DNA of 64,000 nt from Apostichopus japonicus (taxonomy: Eukaryota > Echinodermata > Holothuroidea > Aspidochirotida > Stichopodidae), in assembly GCF_037975245.1 (NCBI RefSeq), contig NC_092568.1:28144501-28208500 (forward strand), in the 5' to 3' direction. How positions within the stretch are numbered: the stretch's first letter is position 1; the number at the start of each line of letters is the position of its first letter. The translations under genes were made by a program, and so were the position numbers. Below, one piece after another: positions 38,216 through 50,590 of the stretch. The notes below the pieces were generated by a model. The model searched no databases. It was not told the DNA's origin and worked only from the letters and a program-made list of their open reading frames with translations.

Positions 38216-41200
38216 CACGTTGAGCTGTAAGTATGAGTTAATCCACCTAATATCTCAGTCCATACAGTGGCGCGATGGCTTGGCGCACTGTGCGAGCTGA
38301 TGATCGAGACTCTCTTTTGCATCCGTGGTTCGAGCCCCGGATGATGACGTCTTTTGCCGATCTTTTACAGCAAGTGCCTACACGTTGAGCTGTAAGTATT
38401 AGTTAATCAACCTAATATCTCAGTCCATACAGTGGCGCGATGGCTTGGCGCACTGTGCGAGCTGATGATCGAGACTCTCTTTTGCATCCGTGGTTCGAGC
38501 CCCGGGTGATGACGTCTTTTGCCGATCTTTTACAGCAAGTGCCTACACGGGGAGCTGTAAGTATTAGTTAATCCACCTAATATCTCAGTCCATACAGTGG
38601 CGCGATGGCTTGGCGCACTGTGCGAGCTGATGATCGAGACTCTCTTTTGCATCCGTGGTTCGAGCCCCGGGTGATGACGTCTTTTGCCGATCTTTTACAG
38701 CAAGTGCCTACACGGGGAGCTGTAAGTATGAGTTAATCCACCTAATATCTCAGTCCATACAGTGGCGCGATGGCTTGGCGCACTGTGCGAGCTGATGATC
38801 GAGACTCTCTTTTGCATCCGTGGTTCGAACCCCGGGTGATGACGTCTTTTGCCGATCTTTTACAGCAAGTGCCTACACGGGGAGCTGTAAGTATGAGTTA
38901 ATCCACCTAATATCTCAGTCCATACAGTGGCGCGATGGCTTGGCGCACTGTGCGAGCTGATGATCGAGACTCTCTTTTGCATCCGTGGTTCGAGCCCCGG
39001 GTGATGACGTCTTTTGCCGATCTTTTACAGCAAGTGCCTACACGGGGAGCTGTAAATGTGAGTTAATCCAGCTAATATCTCAGTCCATACAGTGGCGCGA
39101 TGGCTTGGCGCACTGTGCGAGCTGATGATCGAGACTCTCTTTTGCATCCGTGGTTCGAACCCCGGGTGATGACGTCTTTTGCCGATCTTTTACAGCAAGT
39201 GCCTACACGGGGAGCTGTAAGTGTGAGTTAATCCAGCTAATATCTCAGTCCATACAGTGGCGCGATGGCTTGGCGCACTGTGCGAGCTGATGATCGAGAC
39301 TCTCTTTTGCATCCGTGGTTCGAAGCCCGGGTGATGACGTCTTTTGCCGATCTTTTACAGCAAGTGCCTACACGGGGAGCTGTAAGTGTGAGTTAATCCA
39401 GCTAATATCTCAGTCCATACAGTGGCGCGATGGCTTGGCGCACTGTGCGAGCTGATGATCGAGACTCTCTTTTGCATCCGTGGTTCGAGCCCCGGGTGAT
39501 GACGTCTTTTGCCGATCTTTTACAGCAAGTGCCTACACGAGGAGCTGTAAGTGTGAGTTAATCCAGCTAATATCTCAGTCCATACAGTGGCGCGATGGCT
39601 TGGCGCACTGTGCGAGCTGATGATCGAGACTCTCTTTTGCATCCGTGGTTCGAAGCCCGCGTGATGACGTCTTTTGCCGATCTTTTACAGCAAGTGCCTA
39701 CACGGGGAGCTGTAAGTATGAGTTAATCCACCTAATATCTCAGTCCATACAGTGGCGCGATGGCTTGGCGCACTGTGCGAGCTGATGATCGAGACTCTCT
39801 TTTGCATCCGTGGTTCGAGCCCCGGGTGATGACGTCTTTTGCCGATCTTTTACAGCAAGTGCCTACACGGGGAGCTGTAAGTGTGAGTTAATCCAGCTAA
39901 TATCTCAGTCCATACAGTGGCGCGATGGCTTGGCGCACTGTGCGAGCTGATGATCGAGACTCTCTTTTGCATCCGTGGTTCGAGCCCCGGGTGATGACGT
40001 CTTTTGCCGATCTTTTACAGCAAGTGCCTACACGGGGAGCTGTAAGTGTGAGTTAATCCAGCTAATATCTCAGTCCATACAGTGGCGCGATGGCTTGGCG
40101 CACTGTGCGAGCTGATGATCGAGACTCTCTTTTGCATCCGTTGTTCGAGCCCCGGGTGATGACGTCTTTTGCCGATCTTTTACAGCAAGTGCCTACACGG
40201 GGAGCTGTAAGTGTGAGTTAATCCAGCTAATATCTCAGTCCATACAGTGGCGCGATGGCTTGGCGCACTGTGCGAGCTGATGATCGAGACTCTCTTTTGC
40301 ATCCGTGGTTCGAAGCCCGGGTGATGACGTCTTTTGCCGATCTTTTACAGCAAGTGCCTACACGGGGAGCTGTAAGTATTAGTTAATCCACGTAATATCT
40401 CAGTCCATACAGTGGCGCGATGGCTTGGCGCACTGTGCGAGCTGATGATCGAGACTCTCTTTTGCATCCGTGGTTCGAAGCCCGGGTGATGACGTCTTTT
40501 GCCGATCTTTTACAGCAAGTGCCTACACGGGGAGCTGTAAGTATTAGTTAATCCAGCTAATATCTCAGTCAATACCGTGGCGCGATGGCTTGGCGCACTG
40601 TGCGAGCTGATGATCGAGACTCTCTTTTGCATCCGTGGATCGAAGCCCGGGTGATGACGTCTTTTGCCGATCTTTTACAGCAAGTGCCTACACGGGGAGC
40701 TGTAAGTATGAGTTAATCCACCTAATATCTCAGTCCATACAGTGGCGCGATGGCTTGGCGCACTGTGCGAGCTGATGATCGAGACTCTCTTTTGAATCCA
40801 TGGTTCGAAGCCCGGGTGATGACGTCTTTTGCCGATCTTTTACAGCAAGTGCCTACACGGGGAGCTGTAAGTATGAGTTAATCCAGCTAATATCTCAGTC
40901 AATACCGTGGCGCGATGGCTTGGCCCACTGTGCGAGCTGATGATCGAGACTCTCTTTTGCATCCGTGGATCGAAGCCCGGCTGATGACGTCTTTTGCCGA
41001 TCTTTTACAGCAAGTGCCTACACGGGGAGCTGTAAGTATGAGTTAATCCAGCTAATATCTCAGTCCATACAGTGGCGCGATGGCTTGGCGCACTGTGCGA
41101 GCTGATGATCGAGACTCTCTTTTGCATCCGTGGTTCGAAGCCCGGGTGATGACGTCTTTTGCCGATCTTTTACAGCAAGTGCCTACACGGGGAGCTGTAA

Positions 41201-41350
41201 GTATTAGTTAATCCAGCTAATATCTCAGTCCATACAGTGGCGCGATGGCTTGGCGCACTGTGCGAGCTGATGATCGAGACTCTCTTTTGCATCCGTGGTT
41301 CGAGCCCCGGGTGATGACGTCTTTTGCCGATCTTTTACAGCAAGTGCCTA
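38216..41350 (+). repeat. 19-mer higher-order repeat, unit 1 (3,135 bp)
   Basis: The unit starts at the CACGTTGAGC/GTATG monomer and holds 19 monomers. Diagnostic variants are TGTAAATGTG (39,051), CACGAGGAGC (39,536), TTGTTCGAG (40,141) and AATACCGTGG (40,571 and 40,901). It is most like unit 3, exactly 6,270 bp further on, which shares all of these variants. Confidence 0.9.
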
Positions 41351-44300
41351 CACGTTGAGCTGTAAGTATGAGTTAATCCACCTAATATCTCAGTCCATAC
41401 AGTGGCGCGATGGCTTGGCGCACTGTGCGAGCTGATGATCGAGACTCTCTTTTGCATCCGTGGTTCGAGCCCCGGGTGATGACGTCTTTTGCCGATCTTT
41501 TACAGCAAGTGCCTACACGTTGAGCTGTAAGTATTAGTTAATCAACCTAATATCTCAGTCCATACAGTGGCACGATGGCTTGGCGCACTGTGCGAGCTGA
41601 TGATCGAGACTCTCTTTTGCATCCGTGGTTCGAGCCCCGGGTGATGACGTCTTTTGCCGATCTTTTACAGCAAGTGCCTACACGGGGAGCTGTAAGTATT
41701 AGTTAATCCACCTAATATCTCAGTCCATACAGTGGCGCGATGGCTTGGCGCACTGTGCGAGCTGATGATCGAGACTCTCTTTTGCATCCGTGGTTCGAGC
41801 CCCGGGTGATGACGTCTTTTGCCGATCTTTTACAGCAAGTGCCTACACGGGGAGCTGTAAGTATGAGTTAATCCACCTAATATCTCAGTCCATACAGTGG
41901 CGCGATGGCTTGGCGCACTGTGCGAGCTGATGATCGAGACTCTCTTTTGCATCCGTGGTTCGAACCCCGGGTGATGACGTCTTTTGCCGATCTTTTACAG
42001 CAAGTGCCTACACGGGGAGCTGTAAGTATGAGTTAATCCACCTAATATCTCAGTCCATACAGTGGCGCGATGGCTTGGCGCACTGTGCGAGCTGATGATC
42101 GAGACTCTCTTTTGCATCCGTGGTTCGAGCCCCGGGTGATGACGTCTTTTGCCGATCTTTTACAGCAAGTGCCTACACGGGGAGCTGTAAATGTGAGTTA
42201 ATCCACCTAATATCTCAGTCCATACAGTGGCGCGATGGCTTGGCGCACTGTGCGAGCTGATGATCGAGACTCTCTTTTGCATCCGTGGTTCGAACCCCGG
42301 GTGATGACGTCTTTTGCCGATCTTTTACAGCAAGTGCCTACACGGGGAGCTGTAAGTGTGAGTTAATCCAGCTAATATCTCAGTCCATACAGTGGCGCGA
42401 TGGCTTGGCGCACTGTGCGAGCTGATGATCGAGACTCTCTTTTGCATCCGTGGTTCGAGCCCCGGGTGATGACGTCTTTTGCCGATCTTTTACAGCAAGT
42501 GCCTACACGGGGAGCTGTAAGTGTGAGTTAATCCAGCTAATATCTCAGTCCATACAGTGGCGCGATGGCTTGGCGCACTGTGCGAGCTGATGATCGAGAC
42601 TCTCTTTTGCATCCGTGGTTCGAGCCCCGGGTGATGACGTCTTTTGCCGATCTTTTACAGCAAGTGCCTACACGAGGAGCTGTAAGTGTGAGTTAATCCA
42701 GCTAATATCTCAGTCCATACAGTGGCGCGATGGCTTGGCGCACTGTGCGAGCTGATGATCGAGACTCTCTTTTGCATCCGTGGTTCGAAGCCCGGGTGAT
42801 GACGTCTTTTGCCGATCTTTTACAGCAAGTGCCTACACGGGGAGCTGTAAGTATGAGTTAATCCAGCTAATATCTCAGTCCATACAGTGGCGCGATGGCT
42901 TGGCGCACTGTGCGAGCTGATGATCGAGACTCTCTTTTGCATCCGTGGTTCGAGCCCCGGGTGATGACGTCTTTTGCCGATCTTTTACAGCAAGTGCCTA
43001 CACGGGGAGCTGTAAGTGTGAGTTAATCCAGCTAATATCTCAGTCCATACAGTGGCGCGATGGCTTGGCGCACTGTGCGAGCTGATGATCGAGACTCTCT
43101 TTTGCATCCGTGGTTCGAGCCCCGGGTGATGACGTCTTTTGCCGATCTTTTACAGCAAGTGCCTACACGGGGAGCTGTAAGTGTGAGTTAATCCAGCTAA
43201 TATCTCAGTCCATACAGTGGCGCGATGGCTTGGCGCACTGTGCGAGCTGATGATCGAGACTCTCTTTTGCATCCGTGGTTCGAGCCCCGGGTGATGACGT
43301 CTTTTGCCGATCTTTTACAGCAAGTGCCTACACGGGGAGCTGTAAGTGTGAGTTAATCCAGCTAATATCTCAGTCCATACAGTGGCGCGATGGCTTGGCG
43401 CACTGTGCGAGCTGATGATCGAGACTCTCTTTTGCATCCGTGGTTCGAAGCCCGGGTGATGACGTCTTTTGCCGATCTTTTACAGCAAGTGCCTACACGG
43501 GGAGCTGTAAGTATTAGTTAATCCACGTAATATCTCAGTCCATAGAGTGGCGCGATGGCTTGGCGCACTGTGCGAGCTGATGATCGAGACTCTCTTTTGC
43601 ATCCGTGGTTCGAGCCCCGGGTGATGACGTCTTTTGCCGATCTTTTACAGCAAGTGCCTACACGGGGAGCTGTAAGTATTAGTTAATCCACCTAATATCT
43701 CAGTCCATGCAGTGGCGCGATGGCTTGGCGCACTGTGCGAGCTGATGATCGAGACTCTCTTTTGCATCCGTGGTTCGAGCCCCGGGTGATGACGTCTTTT
43801 GCCGATCTTTTACAGCAAGTGCCTACACGGGGAGCTGTAAGTATTAGTTAATCCACCTAATATCTCAGTCCATGCAGTGGCGCGATGGCTTGGCGCACTG
43901 TGCGAGCTGATGATCGAGACTCTCTTTTGCATCCGTGGTTCGAGCCCCGGGTGATGACGTCTTTTGCCGATCTTTTACAGCAAGTGCCTACACGGGGAGC
44001 TGTAAGTATTAGTTAATCCACCTAATATCTCAGTCCATACAGTGGCGCGATGGCTTGGCGCACTGTGCGAGCTGATGATCGAGACTCTCTTTTGCATCCG
44101 TGGTTCGAGCCCCGGGTGATGACGTCTTTTGCCGATCTTTTACAGCAAGTGCCTACACGGGGAGCTGTAAGTATTAGTTAATCCACCTAATATCTCAGTC
44201 CATACAGTGGCGCGATGGCTTGGCGCACTGTGCGAGCTGATGATCGAGACTCTCTTTTGCATCCGTGGTTCGAACCCCGGGTGATGACGTCTTTTGCCGA

Positions 44301-44485
44301 TCTTTTACAGCAAGTGCCTACACGGGGAGCTGTAAGTATTAGTTAATCAACCTAATATCTCAGTCCATACAGTGGCGCGATGGCTTGGCGCACTGTGCGA
44401 GCTGATGATCGAGACTCTCTTTTGCATCCGTGGTTCGAGCTACGGGTGATGACGTCTTTTGCCGATCTTTTACAGCAAGTGCCTA
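41351..44485 (+). repeat. 19-mer higher-order repeat, unit 2, chimeric
   Basis: Same start and internal markers (TGTAAATGTG at 42,186, CACGAGGAGC at 42,671), exactly 3,135 bp after unit 1. After the CATAGAGTGG monomer at 43,541 the last part lacks the AATACCGTGG monomers and instead carries CATGCAGTGG monomers and a CGAGCTACGGG monomer (44,441) like those just before unit 1 (38,171). This looks like a recombination junction within the array. Confidence 0.85.
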
Positions 44486-47400
44486 CACGTTGAGCTGTAA
44501 GTATGAGTTAATCCACCTAATATCTCAGTCCATACAGTGGCGCGATGGCTTGGCGCACTGTGCGAGCTGATGATCGAGACTCTCTTTTGCATCCGTGGTT
44601 CGAGCCCCGGATGATGACGTCTTTTGCCGATCTTTTACAGCAAGTGCCTACACGTTGAGCTGTAAGTATTAGTTAATCAACCTAATATCTCAGTCCATAC
44701 AGTGGCGCGATGGCTTGGCGCACTGTGCGAGCTGATGATCGAGACTCTCTTTTGCATCCGTGGTTCGAGCCCCGGGTGATGACGTCTTTTGCCGATCTTT
44801 TACAGCAAGTGCCTACACGGGGAGCTGTAAGTATTAGTTAATCCACCTAATATCTCAGTCCATACAGTGGCGCGATGGCTTGGCGCACTGTGCGAGCTGA
44901 TGATCGAGACTCTCTTTTGCATCCGTGGTTCGAGCCCCGGGTGATGACGTCTTTTGCCGATCTTTTACAGCAAGTGCCTACACGGGGAGCTGTAAGTATG
45001 AGTTAATCCACCTAATATCTCAGTCCATACAGTGGCGCGATGGCTTGGCGCACTGTGCGAGCTGATGATCGAGACTCTCTTTTGCATCCGTGGTTCGAAC
45101 CCCGGGTGATGACGTCTTTTGCCGATCTTTTACAGCAAGTGCCTACACGGGGAGCTGTAAGTATGAGTTAATCCACCTAATATCTCAGTCCATACAGTGG
45201 CGCGATGGCTTGGCGCACTGTGCGAGCTGATGATCGAGACTCTCTTTTGCATCCGTGGTTCGAGCCCCGGGTGATGACGTCTTTTGCCGATCTTTTACAG
45301 CAAGTGCCTACACGGGGAGCTGTAAATGTGAGTTAATCCACCTAATATCTCAGTCCATACAGTGGCGCGATGGCTTGGCGCACTGTGCGAGCTGATGATC
45401 GAGACTCTCTTTTGCATCCGTGGTTCGAACCCCGGGTGATGACGTCTTTTGCCGATCTTTTACAGCAAGTGCCTACACGGGGAGCTGTAAGTGTGAGTTA
45501 ATCCAGCTAATATCTCAGTCCATACAGTGGCGCGATGGCTTGGCGCACTGTGCGAGCTGATGATCGAGACTCTCTTTTGCATCCGTGGTTCGAAGCCCGG
45601 GTGATGACGTCTTTTGCCGATCTTTTACAGCAAGTGCCTACACGGGGAGCTGTAAGTGTGAGTTAATCCAGCTAATATCTCAGTCCATACAGTGGCGCGA
45701 TGGCTTGGCGCACTGTGCGAGCTGATGATCGAGACTCTCTTTTGCATCCGTGGTTCGAGCCCCGGGTGATGACGTCTTTTGCCGATCTTTTACAGCAAGT
45801 GCCTACACGAGGAGCTGTAAGTGTGAGTTAATCCAGCTAATATCTCAGTCCATACAGTGGCGCGATGGCTTGGCGCACTGTGCGAGCTGATGATCGAGAC
45901 TCTCTTTTGCATCCGTGGTTCGAAGCCCGCGTGATGACGTCTTTTGCCGATCTTTTACAGCAAGTGCCTACACGGGGAGCTGTAAGTATGAGTTAATCCA
46001 GCTAATATCTCAGTCCATACAGTGGCGCGATGGCTTGGCGCACTGTGCGAGCTGATGATCGAGACTCTCTTTTGCATCCGTGGTTCGAGCCCCGGGTGAT
46101 GACGTCTTTTGCCGATCTTTTACAGCAAGTGCCTACACGGGGAGCTGTAAGTGTGAGTTAATCCAGCTAATATCTCAGTCCATACAGTGGCGCGATGGCT
46201 TGGCGCACTGTGCGAGCTGATGATCGAGACTCTCTTTTGCATCCGTGGTTCGAGCCCCGGGTGATGACGTCTTTTGCCGATCTTTTACAGCAAGTGCCTA
46301 CACGGGGAGCTGTAAGTGTGAGTTAATCCAGCTAATATCTCAGTCCATACAGTGGCGCGATGGCTTGGCGCACTGTGCGAGCTGATGATCGAGACTCTCT
46401 TTTGCATCCGTTGTTCGAGCCCCGGGTGATGACGTCTTTTGCCGATCTTTTACAGCAAGTGCCTACACGGGGAGCTGTAAGTGTGAGTTAATCCAGCTAA
46501 TATCTCAGTCCATACAGTGGCGCGATGGCTTGGCGCACTGTGCGAGCTGATGATCGAGACTCTCTTTTGCATCCGTGGTTCGAAGCCCGGGTGATGACGT
46601 CTTTTGCCGATCTTTTACAGCAAGTGCCTACACGGGGAGCTGTAAGTATTAGTTAATCCACGTAATATCTCAGTCCATACAGTGGCGCGATGGCTTGGCG
46701 CACTGTGCGAGCTGATGATCGAGACTCTCTTTTGCATCCGTGGTTCGAAGCCCGGGTGATGACGTCTTTTGCCGATCTTTTACAGCAAGTGCCTACACGG
46801 GGAGCTGTAAGTATTAGTTAATCCAGCTAATATCTCAGTCAATACCGTGGCGCGATGGCTTGGCGCACTGTGCGAGCTGATGATCGAGACTCTCTTTTGC
46901 ATCCGTGGATCGAAGCCCGGGTGATGACGTCTTTTGCCGATCTTTTACAGCAAGTGCCTACACGGGGAGCTGTAAGTATGAGTTAATCCACCTAATATCT
47001 CAGTCCATACAGTGGCGCGATGGCTTGGCGCACTGTGCGAGCTGATGATCGAGACTCTCTTTTGAATCCATGGTTCGAAGCCCGGGTGATGACGTCTTTT
47101 GCCGATCTTTTACAGCAAGTGCCTACACGGGGAGCTGTAAGTATGAGTTAATCCAGCTAATATCTCAGTCAATACCGTGGCGCGATGGCTTGGCCCACTG
47201 TGCGAGCTGATGATCGAGACTCTCTTTTGCATCCGTGGATCGAAGCCCGGCTGATGACGTCTTTTGCCGATCTTTTACAGCAAGTGCCTACACGGGGAGC
47301 TGTAAGTATGAGTTAATCCAGCTAATATCTCAGTCCATACAGTGGCGCGATGGCTTGGCGCACTGTGCGAGCTGATGATCGAGACTCTCTTTTGCATCCG

Positions 47401-47620
47401 TGGTTCGAAGCCCGGGTGATGACGTCTTTTGCCGATCTTTTACAGCAAGTGCCTACACGGGGAGCTGTAAGTATTAGTTAATCCAGCTAATATCTCAGTC
47501 CATACAGTGGCGCGATGGCTTGGCGCACTGTGCGAGCTGATGATCGAGACTCTCTTTTGCATCCGTGGTTCGAGCCCCGGGTGATGACGTCTTTTGCCGA
47601 TCTTTTACAGCAAGTGCCTA
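44486..47620 (+). repeat. 19-mer higher-order repeat, unit 3 (3,135 bp)
   Basis: Markers are TGTAAATGTG (45,321), CACGAGGAGC (45,806), TTGTTCGAG (46,411) and AATACCGTGG (46,841 and 47,171). Each is 6,270 bp after its partner in unit 1, so units 1+2 and 3+4 form a recent 38-mer tandem duplication. Confidence 0.9.
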
Positions 47621-50590
47621 CACGTTGAGCTGTAAGTATGAGTTAATCCACCTAATATCTCAGTCCATACAGTGGCGCGATGGCTTGGCGCACTGTGCGA
47701 GCTGATGATCGAGACTCTCTTTTGCATCCGTGGTTCGAGCCCCGGGTGATGACGTCTTTTGCCGATCTTTTACAGCAAGTGCCTACACGGGGAGCTGTAA
47801 GTATTAGTTAATCCACCTAATATCTCAGTCCATACAGTGGCGCGATGGCTTGGCGCACTGTGCGAGCTGATGATCGAGACTCTCTTTTGCATCCGTGGTT
47901 CGAGCCCCGGGTGATGACGTCTTTTGCCGATCTTTTACAGCAAGTGCCTACACGGGGAGCTGTAAGTATGAGTTAATCCACCTAATATCTCAGTCCATAC
48001 AGTGGCGCGATGGCTTGGCGCACTGTGCGAGCTGATGATCGAGACTCTCTTTTGCATCCGTGGTTCGAACCCCGGGTGATGACGTCTTTTGCCGATCTTT
48101 TACAGCAAGTGCCTACACGGGGAGCTGTAAGTATGAGTTAATCCACCTAATATCTCAGTCCATACAGTGGCGCGATGGCTTGGCGCACTGTGCGAGCTGA
48201 TGATCGAGACTCTCTTTTGCATCCGTGGTTCGAGCCCCGGGTGATGACGTCTTTTGCCGATCTTTTACAGCAAGTGCCTACACGGGGAGCTGTAAATGTG
48301 AGTTAATCCACCTAATATCTCAGTCCATACAGTGGCGCGATGGCTTGGCGCACTGTGCGAGCTGATGATCGAGACTCTCTTTTGCATCCGTGGTTCGAAC
48401 CCCGGGTGATGACGTCTTTTGCCGATCTTTTACAGCAAGTGCCTACACGGGGAGCTGTAAGTGTGAGTTAATCCAGCTAATATCTCAGTCCATACAGTGG
48501 CGCGATGGCTTGGCGCACTGTGCGAGCTGATGATCGAGACTCTCTTTTGCATCCGTGGTTCGAGCCCCGGGTGATGACGTCTTTTGCCGATCTTTTACAG
48601 CAAGTGCCTACACGGGGAGCTGTAAGTGTGAGTTAATCCAGCTAATATCTCAGTCCATACAGTGGCGCGATGGCTTGGCGCACTGTGCGAGCTGATGATC
48701 GAGACTCTCTTTTGCATCCGTGGTTCGAGCCCCGGGTGATGACGTCTTTTGCCGATCTTTTACAGCAAGTGCCTACACGAGGAGCTGTAAGTGTGAGTTA
48801 ATCCAGCTAATATCTCAGTCCATACAGTGGCGCGATGGCTTGGCGCACTGTGCGAGCTGATGATCGAGACTCTCTTTTGCATCCGTGGTTCGAAGCCCGG
48901 GTGATGACGTCTTTTGCCGATCTTTTACAGCAAGTGCCTACACGGGGAGCTGTAAGTATGAGTTAATCCAGCTAATATCTCAGTCCATACAGTGGCGCGA
49001 TGGCTTGGCGCACTGTGCGAGCTGATGATCGAGACTCTCTTTTGCATCCGTGGTTCGAGCCCCGGGTGATGACGTCTTTTGCCGATCTTTTACAGCAAGT
49101 GCCTACACGGGGAGCTGTAAGTGTGAGTTAATCCAGCTAATATCTCAGTCCATACAGTGGCGCGATGGCTTGGCGCACTGTGCGAGCTGATGATCGAGAC
49201 TCTCTTTTGCATCCGTGGTTCGAGCCCCGGGTGATGACGTCTTTTGCCGATCTTTTACAGCAAGTGCCTACACGGGGAGCTGTAAGTGTGAGTTAATCCA
49301 GCTAATATCTCAGTCCATACAGTGGCGCGATGGCTTGGCGCACTGTGCGAGCTGATGATCGAGACTCTCTTTTGCATCCGTGGTTCGAGCCCCGGGTGAT
49401 GACGTCTTTTGCCGATCTTTTACAGCAAGTGCCTACACGGGGAGCTGTAAGTGTGAGTTAATCCAGCTAATATCTCAGTCCATACAGTGGCGCGATGGCT
49501 TGGCGCACTGTGCGAGCTGATGATCGAGACTCTCTTTTGCATCCGTGGTTCGAAGCCCGGGTGATGACGTCTTTTGCCGATCTTTTACAGCAAGTGCCTA
49601 CACGGGGAGCTGTAAGTATTAGTTAATCCACGTAATATCTCAGTCCATAGAGTGGCGCGATGGCTTGGCGCACTGTGCGAGCTGATGATCGAGACTCTCT
49701 TTTGCATCCGTGGTTCGAAGCCCGGGTGATGACGTCTTTTGCCGATCTTTTACAGCAAGTGCCTACACGGGGAGCTGTAAGTATTAGTTAATCCAGCTAA
49801 TATCTCAGTCAATACCGTGGCGCGATGGCTTGGCGCACTGTGCGAGCTGATGATCGAGACTCTCTTTTGCATCCGTGGATCGAAGCCCGGGTGATGACGT
49901 CTTTTGCCGATCTTTTACAGCAAGTGCCTACACGGGGAGCTGTAAGTATGAGTTAATCCAGCTAATATCTCAGTCCATACAGTGGCGCGATGGCTTGGCG
50001 CACTGTGCGAGCTGATGATCGAGACTCTCTTTTGCATCCATGGTTCGAAGCCCGGGTGATGACGTCTTTTGCCGATCTTTTACAGCAAGTGCCTACACGG
50101 GGAGCTGTAAGTATGAGTTAATCCAGCTAATATCTCAGTCAATACCGTGGCGCGATGGCTTGGCCCACTGTGCGAGCTGATGATCGAGACTCTCTTTTGC
50201 ATCCGTGGATCGAAGCCCGGGTGATGACGTCTTTTGCCGATCTTTTACAGCAAGTGCCTACACGGGGAGCTGTAAGTATGAGTTAATCCAGCTAATATCT
50301 CAGTCCATACAGTGGCGCGATGGCTTGGCGCACTGTGCGAGCTGATGATCGAGACTCTCTTTTGCATCCGTGGTTCGAAGCCCGGGTGATGACGTCTTTT
50401 GCCGATCTTTTACAGCAAGTGCCTACACGGGGAGCTGTAAGTATTAGTTAATCCAGCTAATATCTCAGTCCATACAGTGGCGCGATGGCTTGGCGCACTG
50501 TGCGAGCTGATGATCGAGACTCTCTTTTGCATCCGTGGTTCGAAGCCCGGGTGATGACGTCTTTTGCCGATCTTTTACAGCAAGTGCCTA
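47621..50590 (+). repeat. Higher-order repeat, unit 4 (18-mer, one monomer lost)
   Basis: Starts with CACGTTGAGC at 47,621, but the second CACGTTGAGC monomer present in units 1-3 is missing, so later markers (TGTAAATGTG 48,291; CACGAGGAGC 48,776; CATAGAGTGG 49,646) are offset by 165 bp. Unlike unit 2, it keeps the AATACCGTGG monomers (49,811 and 50,141) after CATAGAGTGG, the arrangement seen in units 1 and 3. Partial unit pieces continue to about 52.3 kb (AATACCGTGG again at 51,461). Confidence 0.85.
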
